Source: Diabrotica undecimpunctata (Eukaryota; Arthropoda; Insecta; Coleoptera; Chrysomelidae). From it: 64,000 bases of DNA. Of the stretch, positions 1 through 11,499 are shown one piece after another. The stretch covers positions 16,183,230-16,247,229 of the forward strand of contig NC_092803.1 in assembly GCF_040954645.1 (NCBI RefSeq), written 5' to 3'. The position numbers and the translations under genes were made by a program. The notes under the pieces are model-generated. The model saw only the letters and a program-made list of their open reading frames with translations, was not told the DNA's origin and did no database searches. Every line of letters begins with the position of its first letter. Position 1 is the stretch's first letter.

Positions 1-225
1 GCCTTACAGCGGCCATTCTGCTTCCGGATCGCTGGATGACAGAGGAGGGTCTGGTTTAGCAGGTAGGCGTTCGGCGTAGACTCGGCGACGAGAGGGCATT
101 TTAAAGTACCTCGGGAACTATCGCCGGGAGCACGAAGAAAACGAATCCTGCACTAAAGTTAGTCAGGCGGCGTCCTGGACTGAGATGTCTTTTGAATATT
201 CCAGACCACCCCTCTATTAAAGACG

Positions 226-269
<44 letters not shown>
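1..269 (+). mobile_element. 3' end of a non-LTR retrotransposon with poly(A) tail
   Basis: A GC-richer block (about 1-225), unlike the AT-rich surroundings, runs directly into 44 consecutive A residues (226-269). A GC-rich 3' UTR joined to a long pure A tract is the expected 3' terminus of a poly(A)-tailed LINE or a SINE mobilised by one. The text resembles R1-type LINE 3' UTRs, but no coding part is in the window because the element starts beyond the left edge. The near-perfect A tract suggests a fairly recent insertion. It could instead be a processed transcript end. Confidence 0.55.
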
Positions 270-277
<8 letters not shown>

Positions 278-825
278 AATTATACAATTATACATTACAA
301 ATACTTATTTTAAAATCAGTCTCCTTTTAACTGGTCTTAAGTCGTCGTCTTTTTTGGTCTACGAATATTAAACATTCCGATATGAATTTCGCACCAAAGT
401 AACATTCCATATACATACATGTTTGGCACTTCGCTGTCTATTGGTTGAAACATGGCCGCGTGCCGTAAAGGACCAATATAAAGGTCCTAGGCACTAAATA
501 CACATACCCAATATTTAGATGCCAACGGTAGTGTTATTTAACCACGAAAAAATAGAAAAGTGAAAACGCTACAATTGTTATATTGATCATTTTAGAAAGA
601 CTTAAGAAAGACTTTTTTTTGTATTATTTTTTTAGTAACTTCCGAATAAAAAAAAAATTATGTTGATCAAGAAGTGTCGATTCAGTCCGAGCGAATAATT
701 ATTATTGATATTTTTAATATCTAATTTTTTTGTAAATGATTTGCGGTTGATAATATAAGATATAAGTAAATGACAATAAAATAATAACCTTGTTATTTAA
801 ATTATTCCTAGACATGGTTAATATA
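270..825. other. AT-rich stretch, nothing recognised
   Basis: No reading frame, RNA gene or repeat boundary could be recognised. A short hairpin-like stretch (ggacc...ggtcc) lies near 470-490. Confidence 0.6.
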
Positions 826-1131
826 CAGTGTGTAAAAGCCAAATGGAATAAATTCATTATTTAGGTTCCTGTACATATTTATAAAAAATCCCGAAACACG
901 CCAAATTTAAATTATAACTTGACATTCTTTAACGTGAAAATGCAACCCCTACCTTCAACCCCCTTAGAATGACAGGTACAACCCCCAATTTTTAAAATAG
1001 GAAGTATAGGCTTGTGATATATCGTTTGAAAGGTCTTTTCATTCTCCATTCAAAAATGTTGTCGCTTTCAAGTTTATTAAGATTAATTAAGATAAAATAA
1101 ATTAAAATCATGTGGTTACCGAAATTCGCTA
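826..1131 (+). repeat. Left terminal inverted repeat of the rosa element
   Basis: Near-perfect reverse complement of 2492-2797. The arm runs from CAGTGTG to the gaaattcgct block at 1121-1130. Confidence 0.9.
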
Positions 1132-1340
1132 GAATATACTCAAAACGTATTTCCCTTTTAGGTCTTGATAATGAGAAAGTGAACAAAAACCATAGCAATG
1201 TGGTTTTTAGATGGTAACCATTAAAAAACTTTAAAGAATTTCCGTGGCAACGTTATTTTAACACGCATTAGTAAATTGTTTTATTTAAGTTGTCAGTATT
1301 TTAATTTAAGTAAAAAGTTCGTTCAATTCCCTTCTGAAAA

Positions 1341-2420
1341 ATGGTTAGATTAACGGAAATGCATAAAATAACAGTTTTACAAATGATTGGTTACGGAGAT
1401 AACACCCGAACACAACAGGAAGTAACTCGCCTATTTCATGAGAAATTTCCTAATTTACCACCTATATCACAAGGAACAACAAGTAAAATAGAGAAGCAGT
1501 TTCGCTAGTTTGGTCATGTAAGGCAGATAAAAAAAGCAGCTGCCAATGCACTGAGTGATGAACTCAAATTAGATGTGTTGCTTGAGTTTCAGGAAAATCC
1601 ACATACATCGAGTAGACAGGCATCCACTACATTCGATGCTAGCCATACATCGATAGTAAACATATTAAAAGAAAATAAATTGCATCCCTATAAGATGATA
1701 CCTACTCAGGAGCTCATGGAAGACGATTTTGATAGGAGAACTTTTTTTTGTGAGCAAATGATGGACATGTTGGATAACAATATTATCCAATTAGAAGATG
1801 TTATGTTTTCTGATGAGTGTACTTTTTCACTTAACGGTCATGCTAATCGGCAAAATTGCCGCTACTGGGCCACGGAAAATCCTCACTGGATGAGAGACGA
1901 ACACACTCAATACCCTCAAAAGGTTAATGTTTGGGCAGGGATTGTAGGAAACAATATCATTGGTCCCTTTTTCATTGAGGGCAACTTGAATAGCAACAAT
2001 TATTTGGCACTACTTCAAAACGATGTCATTCCAACGTTGACAAATTTATATCCTGATCCAGGAAACCCAGCGAATACGATATGGTTTCAGCAGGATGGAG
2101 CACCACCACATTACCAACTTAATGTCCGGCAGTACCTCGATACAATATTTCCCATTCGGTGGATAGGGAGGCGAGGATCGATTGAATGGCCAGCGCGATC
2201 ACCTGATCTTACATTATTAGATTTCTTTTTATGGGGATATGTGAAGAGCCATGTGTACAAAACTAAACCTTCTGATTTAAATGACTTAAAAGAACGAATA
2301 ACGCTTGCGATTAGGTCGATCACGCCTGTTATGTTAAATAATGTTAGAAGACAGTTTTATTTGAGATTAGGATGTTGCCAAGACGTTCGCGGTGAACATT
2401 TTGAACATCTACTTCATTAA
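1341..2420 (+). pseudogene. rosa-type mariner transposase with one premature stop
   Basis: A cut-and-paste transposase frame of 359 codons beginning MVRLTEMHKI. The N-terminal helix-turn-helix region is interrupted once by TAG at 1506-1508, in a stretch reading EKQFR-stop-FGHVRQ. The rest is open. The three catalytic Asp residues sit in FSDECTF, FQQDGAPPH and SPDLTLLDFFLWG; 41 residues separate the second Asp from the Asp of LLDFF, giving DD41D. The C-terminus ends LGCCQDVRGEHFEHLLH, typical of the family. The ATG is the first in frame and leaves about 210 bp after the left arm. Without the single stop the frame would be full length, so the copy looks young but inactive. Confidence 0.9.
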
Positions 2421-2491
2421 CATTCATAGTTCTTTTTCGTGTTCTACATTTTATTACGTTTTGCATTACATTTTAGTTTTTGATTGTATTG

Positions 2492-2797
2492 TAGCGAATT
2501 TCGGTAACCACATGATTTTAATTTATTTTATCTTAATTAATCTTAATAAACTTGAAAGCGACAACATTTTTGAATGGAGAATGAAAAAACCTTTCAAACG
2601 ATATATCACAAGCCTATACTTCCTATTTTAAAAATTGGGGGTTGTACCTGTCATTCTAAGGGGGTTGAAGGTAGGGGTTGCATTTTCACGTTAAAGAATG
2701 TCAAGTTATAATTTAAATTTGACGTGTTTCGGGATTTTTTATAAATATGTACAGTAACCTAAATAATGAATTTATTCCATTTGGCTTTTACACACTG
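2492..2797 (-). repeat. Right terminal inverted repeat of the rosa element
   Basis: Inverted partner of 826-1131, starting 70 bp after the transposase stop codon and ending CACACTG before the flanking TA. Confidence 0.9.
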
Positions 2798-2799
2798 TA

Positions 2800-3364
2800 T
2801 GTATAAATACATTCTAAACACTACTATTAAAGAGCTAAATATCAGCAAAATTTTAAAATACCATTAAAATAAACAAGCTTTCTCTCAACAAAAAGTAATT
2901 TTCATCCCTTTTGAAACCCTCTCCTGAGTGGCCCTTTATTTTGTGATTATATACGAAAGCATAGGATTCGCTCTGGATTTGATCAAGCTGTTAGGACAAA
3001 ATTTATGTTGAAAAAGTTAAATCTCTGTAGCCATTTATCAGCTGAAATGTAAAATAAGACACTGGTAATCTTTTATTCAGTGGTGTTTTGCAAAGAGAAA
3101 AAATATCTCATATCGAGAAAATTTCAAATATTAGTCTGAACTGAAAAACTTTGGTTTTGAAACTAAGTGGAATATAACCATTACTGTTAAAGTTTGGTGG
3201 AAGTTAAAAAAATTATACAGAATACAAACAGAAGTATGTATGAGGGCTGGGTGAAAAGTACTAAAAAAACTTTCTACTCGTACTTTGTAATATGTCCCCT
3301 AATAACACGAATGCGTCGGGTAGTACATCTACAAGAAATACACTAGCCTTTTTCTGTTAACATA
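2800..3364. other. Intergenic stretch, nothing recognised
   Basis: No coding frame or repeat boundary could be identified. Confidence 0.55.
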
Positions 3365-3472
3365 TCAAAATATGTATACATACTTTATTGATTTTGAGAA
3401 GCATGTTATAAGAGTTGGCATGACAAATTTATTGGGATCTTGAGAAAAGATATTAATGAACAAACATATTCC
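3365..3472 (+). pseudogene. Old LINE reverse transcriptase, left piece
   Basis: The frame reads FIDFEKHVIRV, a decayed form of the RT motif A (IDFEKAFDRV), then a degraded HDKF-GILRK-like stretch. It stops exactly at the 11-bp sequence AAACATATTCC (3462-3472), which is repeated at 5880-5890. The same LINE type resumes at 5891 on the same strand, so this is the left half of an older LINE split by the younger LINE at 3473-5879. The pieces do not join perfectly; part of the RT between motifs A and C is missing and was probably lost earlier. Confidence 0.6.
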
Positions 3473-5879
3473 CCGACAGGAAGTTCTCATCATTATGGGC
3501 GATTTTAATGCCAAAATTGGAGCTGGAAATAAGACACATTACATTGGAGCACATGGACTTGGAGTCAGAAACGAGAGAGGAGACCTCCTAGAAAAATTCG
3601 CGCAGAAGACTCAGAACTAGTTGTCACCAACACATTCTTCCAAGTACCACCTCGCAAGCTGTATACGTGGAAATCTCCTTAAGTCAGACCCGGAAGAATT
3701 ATAAGGAATCAAATAGACTACATTTTAGTAAATAAAAGATTCCGAAACAGCTTTACATCTGTCAAGACTTATCCTGGAGCAGACTTGGAGACAGACCACG
3801 TTCCTCTGGTAGGAGTATTTCGAGTCAAACTCAAAACAGTGCAGAAAAGGAAAGCACAATCATATGACCTACGTATGCTGAAAAACCTTGACACCAGGAT
3901 GAGAGTCCAAGCCACGTTAAACGAGCAAGTTACTGCAATTAGAGACGAATAGAACGAAGAACAAACGATCAAACACATTACAGAAATAATGCAAAATAAA
4001 CACTTAAAGACAGATAGATTATTGAAGAAAAAATCATGGATGACAGATGACATCCTGAAAGTAATCGACGAGAGAAGAGAAGCCAAAAATGACCCGGACA
4101 AATATAAAACCATAAATATATTAATAAGAACGAAAATTAGAGAAGCGAAAGAAAAAGAAGCAAGGGAAAGATGCGAAAAAATTGAGACTCTGAAGTCAAA
4201 GTACGATAGTCACAATGTACATAGAAAAGTTAAAGAACTCACAGGGGAACTAAGGCGAAGGCAGAAAGAAAATATTATTGATTCTGACGGAAACATCATC
4301 TTGGACAAACAGAGTAAAATAAGAACGTGGAAAGAATATCTAGAAAAACTATTTGAAGACCAAAGTGGTAACACCTTTGAGCTAGAAGAAGGGGTAAATG
4401 ATGCACCAAGTATATTACAGCAGGAAGCTTATTCCGCAATAACACAGTTAAAGGATGGTAAAGCGATAGGCCCTGATAATATACAAGCAGAACTACTCAA
4501 ACTAATGGACGATGAATCAATAGCAATAATCGCAAAGATATTCAACAACATGTACAACACTGGAGAAATACTTTTGTGAGTTTATTGCACTTCGAAAAAA
4601 ACCAGAAGCCAAAAAATGCAAAGAGTACCGTACTATAAGCCTCATGAGTCATCTCCTAAAATTGTTCCTAAAGATAATTCATAAGAGAATCGACAAGCTC
4701 TGTAAAAGTCAAATTTCCCCCAACCAGTTCGGATTCACAAATGCTGTTGGTACTAGAGAGGCTTTGTTCTCAGTACAAGTCTTATTCCAGAGATGCAGAG
4801 ACGTCAACTGCGACGTATACGTATGTCTGGTTAATTACGAGAAAGCGTTTGATCGAGTACAGCACGCCAAGGTGATACAAATACTAAAAGAAACAGGAAT
4901 TAACAACCAAGATCTGAAAATAAGTATGAATCTTTACTAGAATCATACAGTAAATCTCAGAGTTGAAGGTGAACACACTGACTATATGAAAATCATGCGT
5001 GGAGTGAGACAAAGCTGTATTTTGTCTCCTCTAATCTTCAATCTGTACTCTGAAGGATATTTAATGAAGCTTTGCACGAAACTGGAAAAGGTATTCTAGT
5101 AAATGGTTACCGGCTAAACAACATCAGATATTTAGATGACACCATAGTATTTGCGGACAACTTAGAAGACCTACAAGTTCTTATGAACAAAATCACGTAT
5201 TACAGTTAACAATATGGACTCAATATAAACGTTAAGAAGACAAAGCTTATGATAATTAGCAAGAAAAGGATAACAGAAGGTCAACTCTACGTCAACCAAT
5301 CCCTTGTAGAAAGGGATTAGAGAGAGAGAGAGAAAACAACCAGGAGATTAGAGCACGAATCGGAAAAGCTAGATCCACCTTCAATCGGTTGGGGGCTTTC
5401 TTGAAGAGTCACAACCTCTCTCTTGATACAAAAGTAAGAATGCTGCTATGCTACGTCTTTTCTGTCCTTTTTTATGGTGTTGAATCGTGGACCTTGAACG
5501 AAGATATGTGCAGAAAACTGAAAGCATTTGAGATGTGGCTATATCGGAGAATGCTTAAGTTCCCGTGGACTGTCCGAGTCGCAAATGAGGAGGTTCTCAG
5601 AAGAATGAATAAGAACCGAGAGGTACTGACCACCATCAAATCTCGAAAGTTACAGTTCTTCGGACATATTATGTGAAATAAATCCAGATATGCTCTTCTT
5701 CAAGTCATCCTGCAAGGGAAAATGAGGTCCAGGAAGAAGAAGATCATCTTGGTTAAAGAACCTCAGAATCTGATTCAATACAACATCTGTGCAGCTTTTC
5801 CGCGCTGCTGCAGATAAGATAAATATTGCCATGATGATCACCACCATTCGTAACGGATAGGCACATCAAAAAGAAGAAG
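3473..5879 (+). mobile_element. 5'-truncated LINE (endonuclease + RT) with 11-bp target duplication
   Basis: The insertion is flanked by AAACATATTCC at 3462-3472 and 5880-5890. It is truncated inside the endonuclease domain and ends in an (AAG)n tail. The decayed protein reads in order: endonuclease (MGDFNAKIG near 3495, QIDYILV near 3713, TDHVPL near 3795); a linker (WMTDDIL); RT fingers (KAIGPDNIQAELLKL, QFGF); motif A YEKAFDRV near 4840; motif B RGVRQSCILSPLIFN near 5005; a motif C region near 5130 in which the Tyr-Ala of YADD is altered (RYLDDT); and the C-terminal region FEMWLYRRML with a FFGHIM block. Stops and frameshifts at about 3680, 3950, 4578, 4938 and 5205 make it a pseudogene. 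It uses the common insect LINE family architecture seen repeatedly in this window. Confidence 0.85.
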
Positions 5880-5890
5880 AAACATATTCC

Positions 5891-6290
5891 AGGAAGCTAT
5901 ATTTGAGATGGCATCATAATAAGGGAGAAGTTATAAATAATGGCGCTACAATATTTAAATAACATAAGCAATATCTATGGAATAAAGATGGATTTAAAAA
6001 AAATTATAAATGTTACTAAAAGTCATAAAAACAACAATTATGAAGCCTTAAGTATCTCAAATAGAATAATAAAAAAGATAGAACAATATAAGCACTTTGG
6101 CACATGGTTAACGAAAAAAGGAGGGCAAGCAAAGGAGATAAGATGCCAGTTATCAATAGCACGAGCCAACTTCTTGAAAATAAAAATGTTAATAATCAAT
6201 AAATATATAGCGTTAGAATTAAAAACAACGCCATTAAAAGGCTATGTATTGTCCACATATATGTCGTTAAAGTATGGACGTTGAAAAAAG
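5891..6290 (+). pseudogene. Old LINE reverse transcriptase, right piece
   Basis: The frame 5940-6284 aligns by eye to the post-catalytic RT region of this window's other LINEs: YGIKMDLKK corresponds to YGLNINTKK, IEQYKHFGTWL to VEQYTYLGT, and EIRCQLSIARANFLKIKM to EIKxRIxxARxxFxKM. The preceding bases read IFQEAIFEMA, matching the region just before the YADD box. It is the continuation of the piece at 3365-3472. It is strongly diverged, consistent with an old insertion. Confidence 0.6.
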
Positions 6291-6800
6291 TCGTTAGTGA
6301 AAAAACGACTTCATTTGGATGTGGGAAGTGGTATTCTGATTTTTATCACAAAAAGTATCGCTTTTTTTTACTTTCCTTGCTTATAACTTTAAAACGATTC
6401 CTTTTTGTGCAAAGTTGTAATTAAACAGAATATCAATAATTACATTTTCTATAAGATATGACTAGTTAAAGATGTTTTAATTTATTACCCTTTTTGCAAA
6501 ATAGCTATAAATATAAAAAAGGGAGGAAACAAGCCTTGTCTAATTCAATGTTTTTCAACCACTTAGATTGCACTTAGGACCTTCATAGTTTGTTTAGAAA
6601 TTTTTATAATATAATAAAACAGTCCACCAAATTTCAATAAAATCAATTTAATAGATTTTGCATAATATCCACTGATCCAAAATTATTAACATCATCGTGG
6701 GCTCCGAAAGACAGAGATAGCTATAAAACATAATATGTCTATCATAAATTCAGATACTTATCAGTTTACGTCAACTTTGACTTAATGAACAAAAGCGATC
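6291..6800. other. Intergenic stretch, nothing recognised
   Basis: AT-rich. It may contain the left end of the mariner element that starts coding near 6802, but no inverted repeat was identified. Confidence 0.5.
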
Positions 6801-6801
6801 T

Positions 6802-8520
6802 ATGCTCGAAATGTATTTTAAAAATGGCCAAAGAATTAACGGAGAATTAGTTTACTCCAACCGAGATGCTTTTGAAGAATTTCCCAATGTTGCGATTCAT
6901 TATGACGTCTTTTGCAGGATTATTCGTCGCTTTGTAGATGCTTGTAGAGAAACGGGAAAAGTAACTCACAAGCCAGGGGCAAGCAGGCCTGAAGTGCGAA
7001 CTGAAGAAAACATCGAACAGGGGTCGTATTTTCGAATTCAATCGAATTTTTTCGTATACGAATTAACTCGAAAGAAAAATTTCGTATACGAATTTGAATC
7101 TATATTTTTGAACGTCCTTCGAAATTTTATACGTATACTAAAAGAATTTGCACCGGCAACACTGCAAATTCGAACAACCAAAACTTAAATAATAAAAAAA
7201 GAAGAATAATTGGCAGTTTTACTTAACCTAGTTTATGGTGAATTTGTTATCTAAAACAAGAAGTAAAAAAGGTCATGAAATATGGTGGTTTAGTGTCGGC
7301 CGAACAAAAAAAGCCATTCTATTAACTCCATTGTGAGGGGCCTTGTTAATCTGTACAATTTTTGAAATTGTACATCCGAATAGTCCTCCAGATGGTTAAG
7401 AATGGGTTGGTAAACTTGCCTCTTCGTTCCGCTAATATTATCGCCTCGGCAAGGGCGTTAACTATTTCTTTCTATTAAAAAATTATTTAAACCACCCATT
7501 AAAAACAAAGTTCAATGTAAAAATATGGTAGGTATTAATGTAAATTTTATTGTATTGTTCAATCTAAAACAACGATTAAAAACTATCAGCTGAAATTTTA
7601 TCTGACGTACACGGGCCCAGTGACAACTGAAATGACAAAAATTACTTTGATCGTATACTAGCATCGAAATTCGAATGGTTCATACCCATTCGTGTCGTCG
7701 TATACGAAAAAATTCGTATACGCACTATTCGAAAATATAAAAAACTGGATTTCGAGCGAATTTCTTCTAATTTCGTATGCGAAATATGCTCGAACGAATT
7801 CGAAAATACGGCCACTGGTCAGAACAGTTATTGTATCATTACATCAACAGGTAGATCTTTCATATGGAATTTATTCCATATTTTTCATCCGTATCCTTTA
7901 CAAGTCTTCCACGAAATGACTCTAAACGACTATCACCAAAGCCTAGCCTTCTATAATTGGTTTTTGAACAATCTCAATAATAATGATGATGTATTAGGCA
8001 AAACCTTTTTTACTGACGAATGTTGGTTTCATCTTTCTGGGTACACAAATTCTCAGAAGATGAGGATGTGGAGTGCAGATAACCCGCAATATTTTATTGA
8101 AACGCCTTTATATCTAGAGAAACTTGGAATTTGAGATTGGAGTTGAGATTCTAAGTACTGAAAGATACCGTCATGAAATTTTAACTCCATTTTTCAATCA
8201 ATTGATGGATGAGTTAATAGAAGGATATTTTCAGCAAGATGGGGCTCGAATTCATACAATGCTGCAAATTTTGAATTTTATTATATTCACTTACCCTCCT
8301 CTATCTTGTGATTTGACTTCCTGTGATTTCTTCTGTGGCCAGATTTAAAAAATCCCTTTTTTAAAACTCCTCTAGCGGATTTGGAAGATCTTAAGATCTT
8401 AAGAATTAAATAATACACCGTGGGTCCTAAACAATGTTATAGACTCAATAAGAGGAAGAGTATGTAGAGATGTTGGTCTACATCACGTTATGTGTATGTT
8501 TTACAATGTTAATCAAAATT
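6802..8520 (+). pseudogene. DUF4817/mariner-type transposase split by a MITE
   Basis: The left part (6802-7017) encodes the N-terminal DNA-binding domain often annotated DUF4817: MYFKNGQRINGE, SNRDAFEEFPNV and TGKVTHKPGASRP. The right part (7818-8520) resumes with the catalytic domain in broken frames: FFTDECWFHLSGY (first catalytic Asp), GYFQQDGARIH (second), CDLTSCDFF (third), and a tail VLNNVIDSIRGRVCRDVGLHH. The two are separated by an 800-bp element with hAT-like ends (7018-7817). Several frameshifts and stops are present (for example near 7915 and 8130). It is a different mariner lineage from the rosa copy at 826-2797. Confidence 0.8.
7018..7817. mobile_element. Non-autonomous hAT-like MITE inside a mariner pseudogene
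   Basis: An 800-bp non-coding element with inverted ends: the left end starts CAGGGGTCGTATTTTCGAAT and the right end is the complement of CAGTGGCCGTATTTTCGAAT (two mismatches in 20). The CAGNGG start suits hAT ends. Subterminal copies of the palindrome TTCGTATACGAA lie near 7050-7095 and 7700-7730 and could be transposase-binding sites. No clean 8-bp target duplication is visible (ACATCGAA on the left, GTCAGAAC on the right), so the superfamily is not certain. Its position inside an otherwise continuous transposase gene supports insertion. Confidence 0.7.
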
Positions 8521-8739
8521 AATTTATAAAACAATGATACAAATTCAGATTGAAACAAGACATCCTCCTATCTAACGTACTTTATAGAATTAAAAATGGA
8601 TTATTTGTGCGGCCTAAGATATGTTTTATAATTATAAACAATTTTTTGGCTTATAAACAAATAGAATATCTCAATGACTATTAAAATAAATTAAATTCAG
8701 AAACCAGCGTTGGAAACGACTTGTAGTTCATTTTTGGTG

Positions 8740-8960
8740 AAAATGTTGGGCGTTATTTAGATCAGGCAATTCCCGGGCGATGGATTGGTAGACTAGATTG
8801 TATTGAATGGCCTCCTCGTTCACCTGATTTAAATTCTACAGATTATTTTTATTGTGGATACTTGAAAAGTAGAATTTATAAAACTAAACCAGCAAGTGTT
8901 GATTTCCATTCTTTTTCCAAATTATTATCCAGTATGAGATCTGGTCTATTGATTGCCACT
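8740..8960 (+). pseudogene. rosa-like mariner transposase fragment
   Basis: About 70 codons read FPGRWIGRLDCIEWPPRSPDL, then STDYFYCGYLKSRIYKTKPAS. This corresponds to the region around the third catalytic Asp in the rosa copy (IRWIGRRGSIEWPARSPDL). Both flanks are lost. The LINE at 8978-9836 inserted just downstream. Confidence 0.75.
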
Positions 8961-8977
8961 GGTTGTTTTATGAGCAT

Positions 8978-9836
8978 TCTTCTTCTTCTTCTGGTTCCTA
9001 TCCGTTTCGGATGTTGGAAATCATATTGGCAATCATGACCTTGCTCGCTGCGGCTCGAAACAGCTCCGTTGAGGTTTTCTTAAACCATGTTCTTAAATTC
9101 CGCAGCCATGATATTCTCCTTCTACCGGGTCCTCGCTTACCTTTGACTTTACCTTGCAATATAGACTGCAGCAGGGAGTAACGGTGCTGATTTCTCATAA
9201 CGTGTCCCAGATATTGCAATTTTATGCGTTTTATCGTAAACACAATCTCTGGTTCCTTCTTCATTTTTTCTAGAACTTTCTTGTTCGTGATCCTTGCTGT
9301 CCATGATATTCTCAGCATTCTTCTATAAAGCCACATCTCAAATGCTTCAAGTTTTTTAATAGTGGTGTCTGTAAGCGTCCATGCCTCCGCCCCGTACAAC
9401 AACACAGAGAAAACATAGCATCTCAAATGTCTCATTTTTGTATCCAGGGATATGTTGTGACTTTTGAAGATGGCGCTCATTTTGTTAAAGACCGTTCTTG
9501 CCTTTCCTATGCGGCACTTTATTTCCTGTACATTGCTCCACTGTTCGTTTATAATAGTTCCCAGGTAGCAATACTGTTTTACTCGCTCTATCTGCGTCCC
9601 ATTAATGTATAGATGAGCCCCATTTATATTCTCCTTGCTGACAATCATTTGTTTGGTTTTGTGGGTATTAATGTTTAGTCCGTACTGTTGACTGTACTCG
9701 TTTATTCTGTCCATTAGCCTCTGAAGTCCCTCTAAACTATCTGCTATCACCATGGTGTCGTCGGCATATCTAACATTGTTTACTCTTTCACCATTTAGAA
9801 GGATGCCTTCGTCTATTCCGTAAAGAGCCTCGAGGC
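8978..9836 (-). mobile_element. 5'-truncated LINE with 12-bp target duplication
   Basis: Flanked by TTTTATGAGCAT at 8966-8977 and 9837-9848. The 3' end (left on the plus strand) carries a (GAA)n tail; the 5' end is truncated shortly before the RT active site. An open frame of about 260 codons covers RYADDTMVIAD, YGLNINTHKTKQM, YCYLGTIIN, LLYGAEAWTL, FEMWLYRRMLRISW, LQYLGHVMRN, KRGPGRRRISWLRNLR and TELFRAAASK. There is no stop in the retained part, so the insertion looks young. Being 5' truncated, it cannot move by itself. Confidence 0.88.
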
Positions 9837-9848
9837 TTTTATGAGCAT

Positions 9849-11460
9849 AGTCGGTCCAAACATAGCTTGTAGGTCAATTTCCCAGTTTGTTAGCTGTCTC
9901 TTGATGAAGAATCTTTCCTATTAAGTCATGTTATTCCATATATTCAATTGCAACAAATGCCTGGGTATTTGACGATATCATTTAGGTAATTTCTGGTTGG
10001 TTTAACCTGATCCTGAATGGCGAGTAATGAATTTTCGGTTGCAGGGAACATCTTTTCTGGTGTCAACTAATAGTTCGACGATTTGTTATCAAGAAAGTCT
10101 TGGTTAATCGTAGTAAATTATTATTATTATCATACAACCAATTTTAAGTTCATTTCAGTGCAACTTCTCCAAGTGATATCAAAATATTTATATATTAAAA
10201 GATGATCAATCACAATATCAACCAACAACGAAGACAAAAAGGTGAAGTCTTCTTAAGAATTGGCCAAATCTTCTGTCTAGTGTATAGTCTTTAAAGCAAT
10301 GAGGACAACAAAAGAACAAGTCTAAATAAACACTAAACCAGGAGTTAATCGAATTTAATGTAGCTTTTCTTCAGTTGTTAGGTCAGTGTAAAAACACAGA
10401 TGCTTAGTAGAATGTCATACGCCTGAATTTCCATGGATATTCAAAGAGACTATCCAAATCCAAAAACACTCGATTAACTTTAATCATAAATAAGGATGTT
10501 TTAAAATAGATCAGATGGTTTTTATAATGTAATATAATAAATATATCTTGACCACCTAAATGCAAAAAATTGAATAAACAAGCTTGGTTTAAAATGGAAA
10601 AAATTTTCGTTCTTAGATACAAAGAATAAATTATTAGAGTTTCGCACACCCTAATTTTCTTTTATTTCAAAATATAAGGAATATTGTAATAATTGTTGAA
10701 CGCATTGAATCAAGTAAAGCTGTAACAGCAGTGACAAAGGAATATTTTCAAATCTTTCCGCAGTCTTCGAGACTCAATTCGGGTCTTATAAAATCTCACA
10801 GAAGGTATTGAACTTAGGAGGGAGTATATTAAACATACAATACATTTTTAATAAATACTAATCTTGTTTCTTCCCCACTAGGTCAAGATTTTTTTAAATT
10901 TTCCTCGTATAAGAAGCTAAGATGCGGCAACGGTTAGAAAGCTTTTTACGCATAAAATAAAATGCATGCAGCAGGGCTATTTTTGTTGGGGAAAGAAAAA
11001 TGCAAATAGAACTTTCTGTTAGTGCATTTGGCTATAAAATTTTCACTTAAGAATCCATTTTGATTGCAGCAAATGAAGAAACGTCCTTTAGGTTAGTCCA
11101 TGAGCTTTTACTATGAATTCACTCTAATTTTTTTTGACGCCGTAGAATTTTTTTCTCATTTCGAGGTGTTTTAAATTTTTCAAATAATAATAAAATGACA
11201 TTGAATTAGTTGTGAATTCACGAAAAGGCTGTCTTACAAGAAAACATTAACAAACATGTTTCTTAAAATATCTATGTTATAGGTTCACTGCAAACTGGAT
11301 TTGTTATGTGATTTTGAATGGGAAAATTCATTAATTGTGGATTTGTTTTATGAGAACGTCTAGGTAATCTACAATTCTACAATCTACAATAGTTGCTAAT
11401 ACCATCTAATACAGATTACCACACTACTCTCACTAATGCGTATTTGCTATAATAGCTTAC
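9849..11460. other. Intergenic stretch, nothing recognised
   Basis: AT-rich DNA of 1.6 kb without a reading frame that looks coding, and without repeat boundaries I could identify. Confidence 0.55.
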
Positions 11461-11499
11461 TTCCTTAAAGCTAGCCTTTACTTGAGACGGTTACAATAA

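Larger units (their letters stand above)
826..2797 (+). mobile_element. rosa-type (DD41D) Tc1/mariner transposon, nearly complete
   Basis: A 1972-bp element bounded by TA dinucleotides (824-825 and 2798-2799), the usual Tc1/mariner target duplication. Its ends are near-identical inverted repeats of about 306 bp (826-1131 and 2492-2797), starting CAGTGTGTAAAAGCC. It carries one transposase reading frame (1341-2420). The third catalytic Asp lies 41 residues after the second, which matches the DD41D rosa group of the IS630-Tc1-mariner superfamily. Arms this long are more than transposase binding usually needs and could fold into a large hairpin. One stop codon makes this copy non-autonomous. Confidence 0.9.

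Noticed and set aside
101..295. Minus-strand open frame with a long Phe run
   Set aside because: It is only the complement of the poly(A) tail and LINE 3' UTR.
992..1198. Small open frame at the left, and its twin at 2392-2631
   Set aside because: Both are chance frames in the rosa element's inverted repeats.
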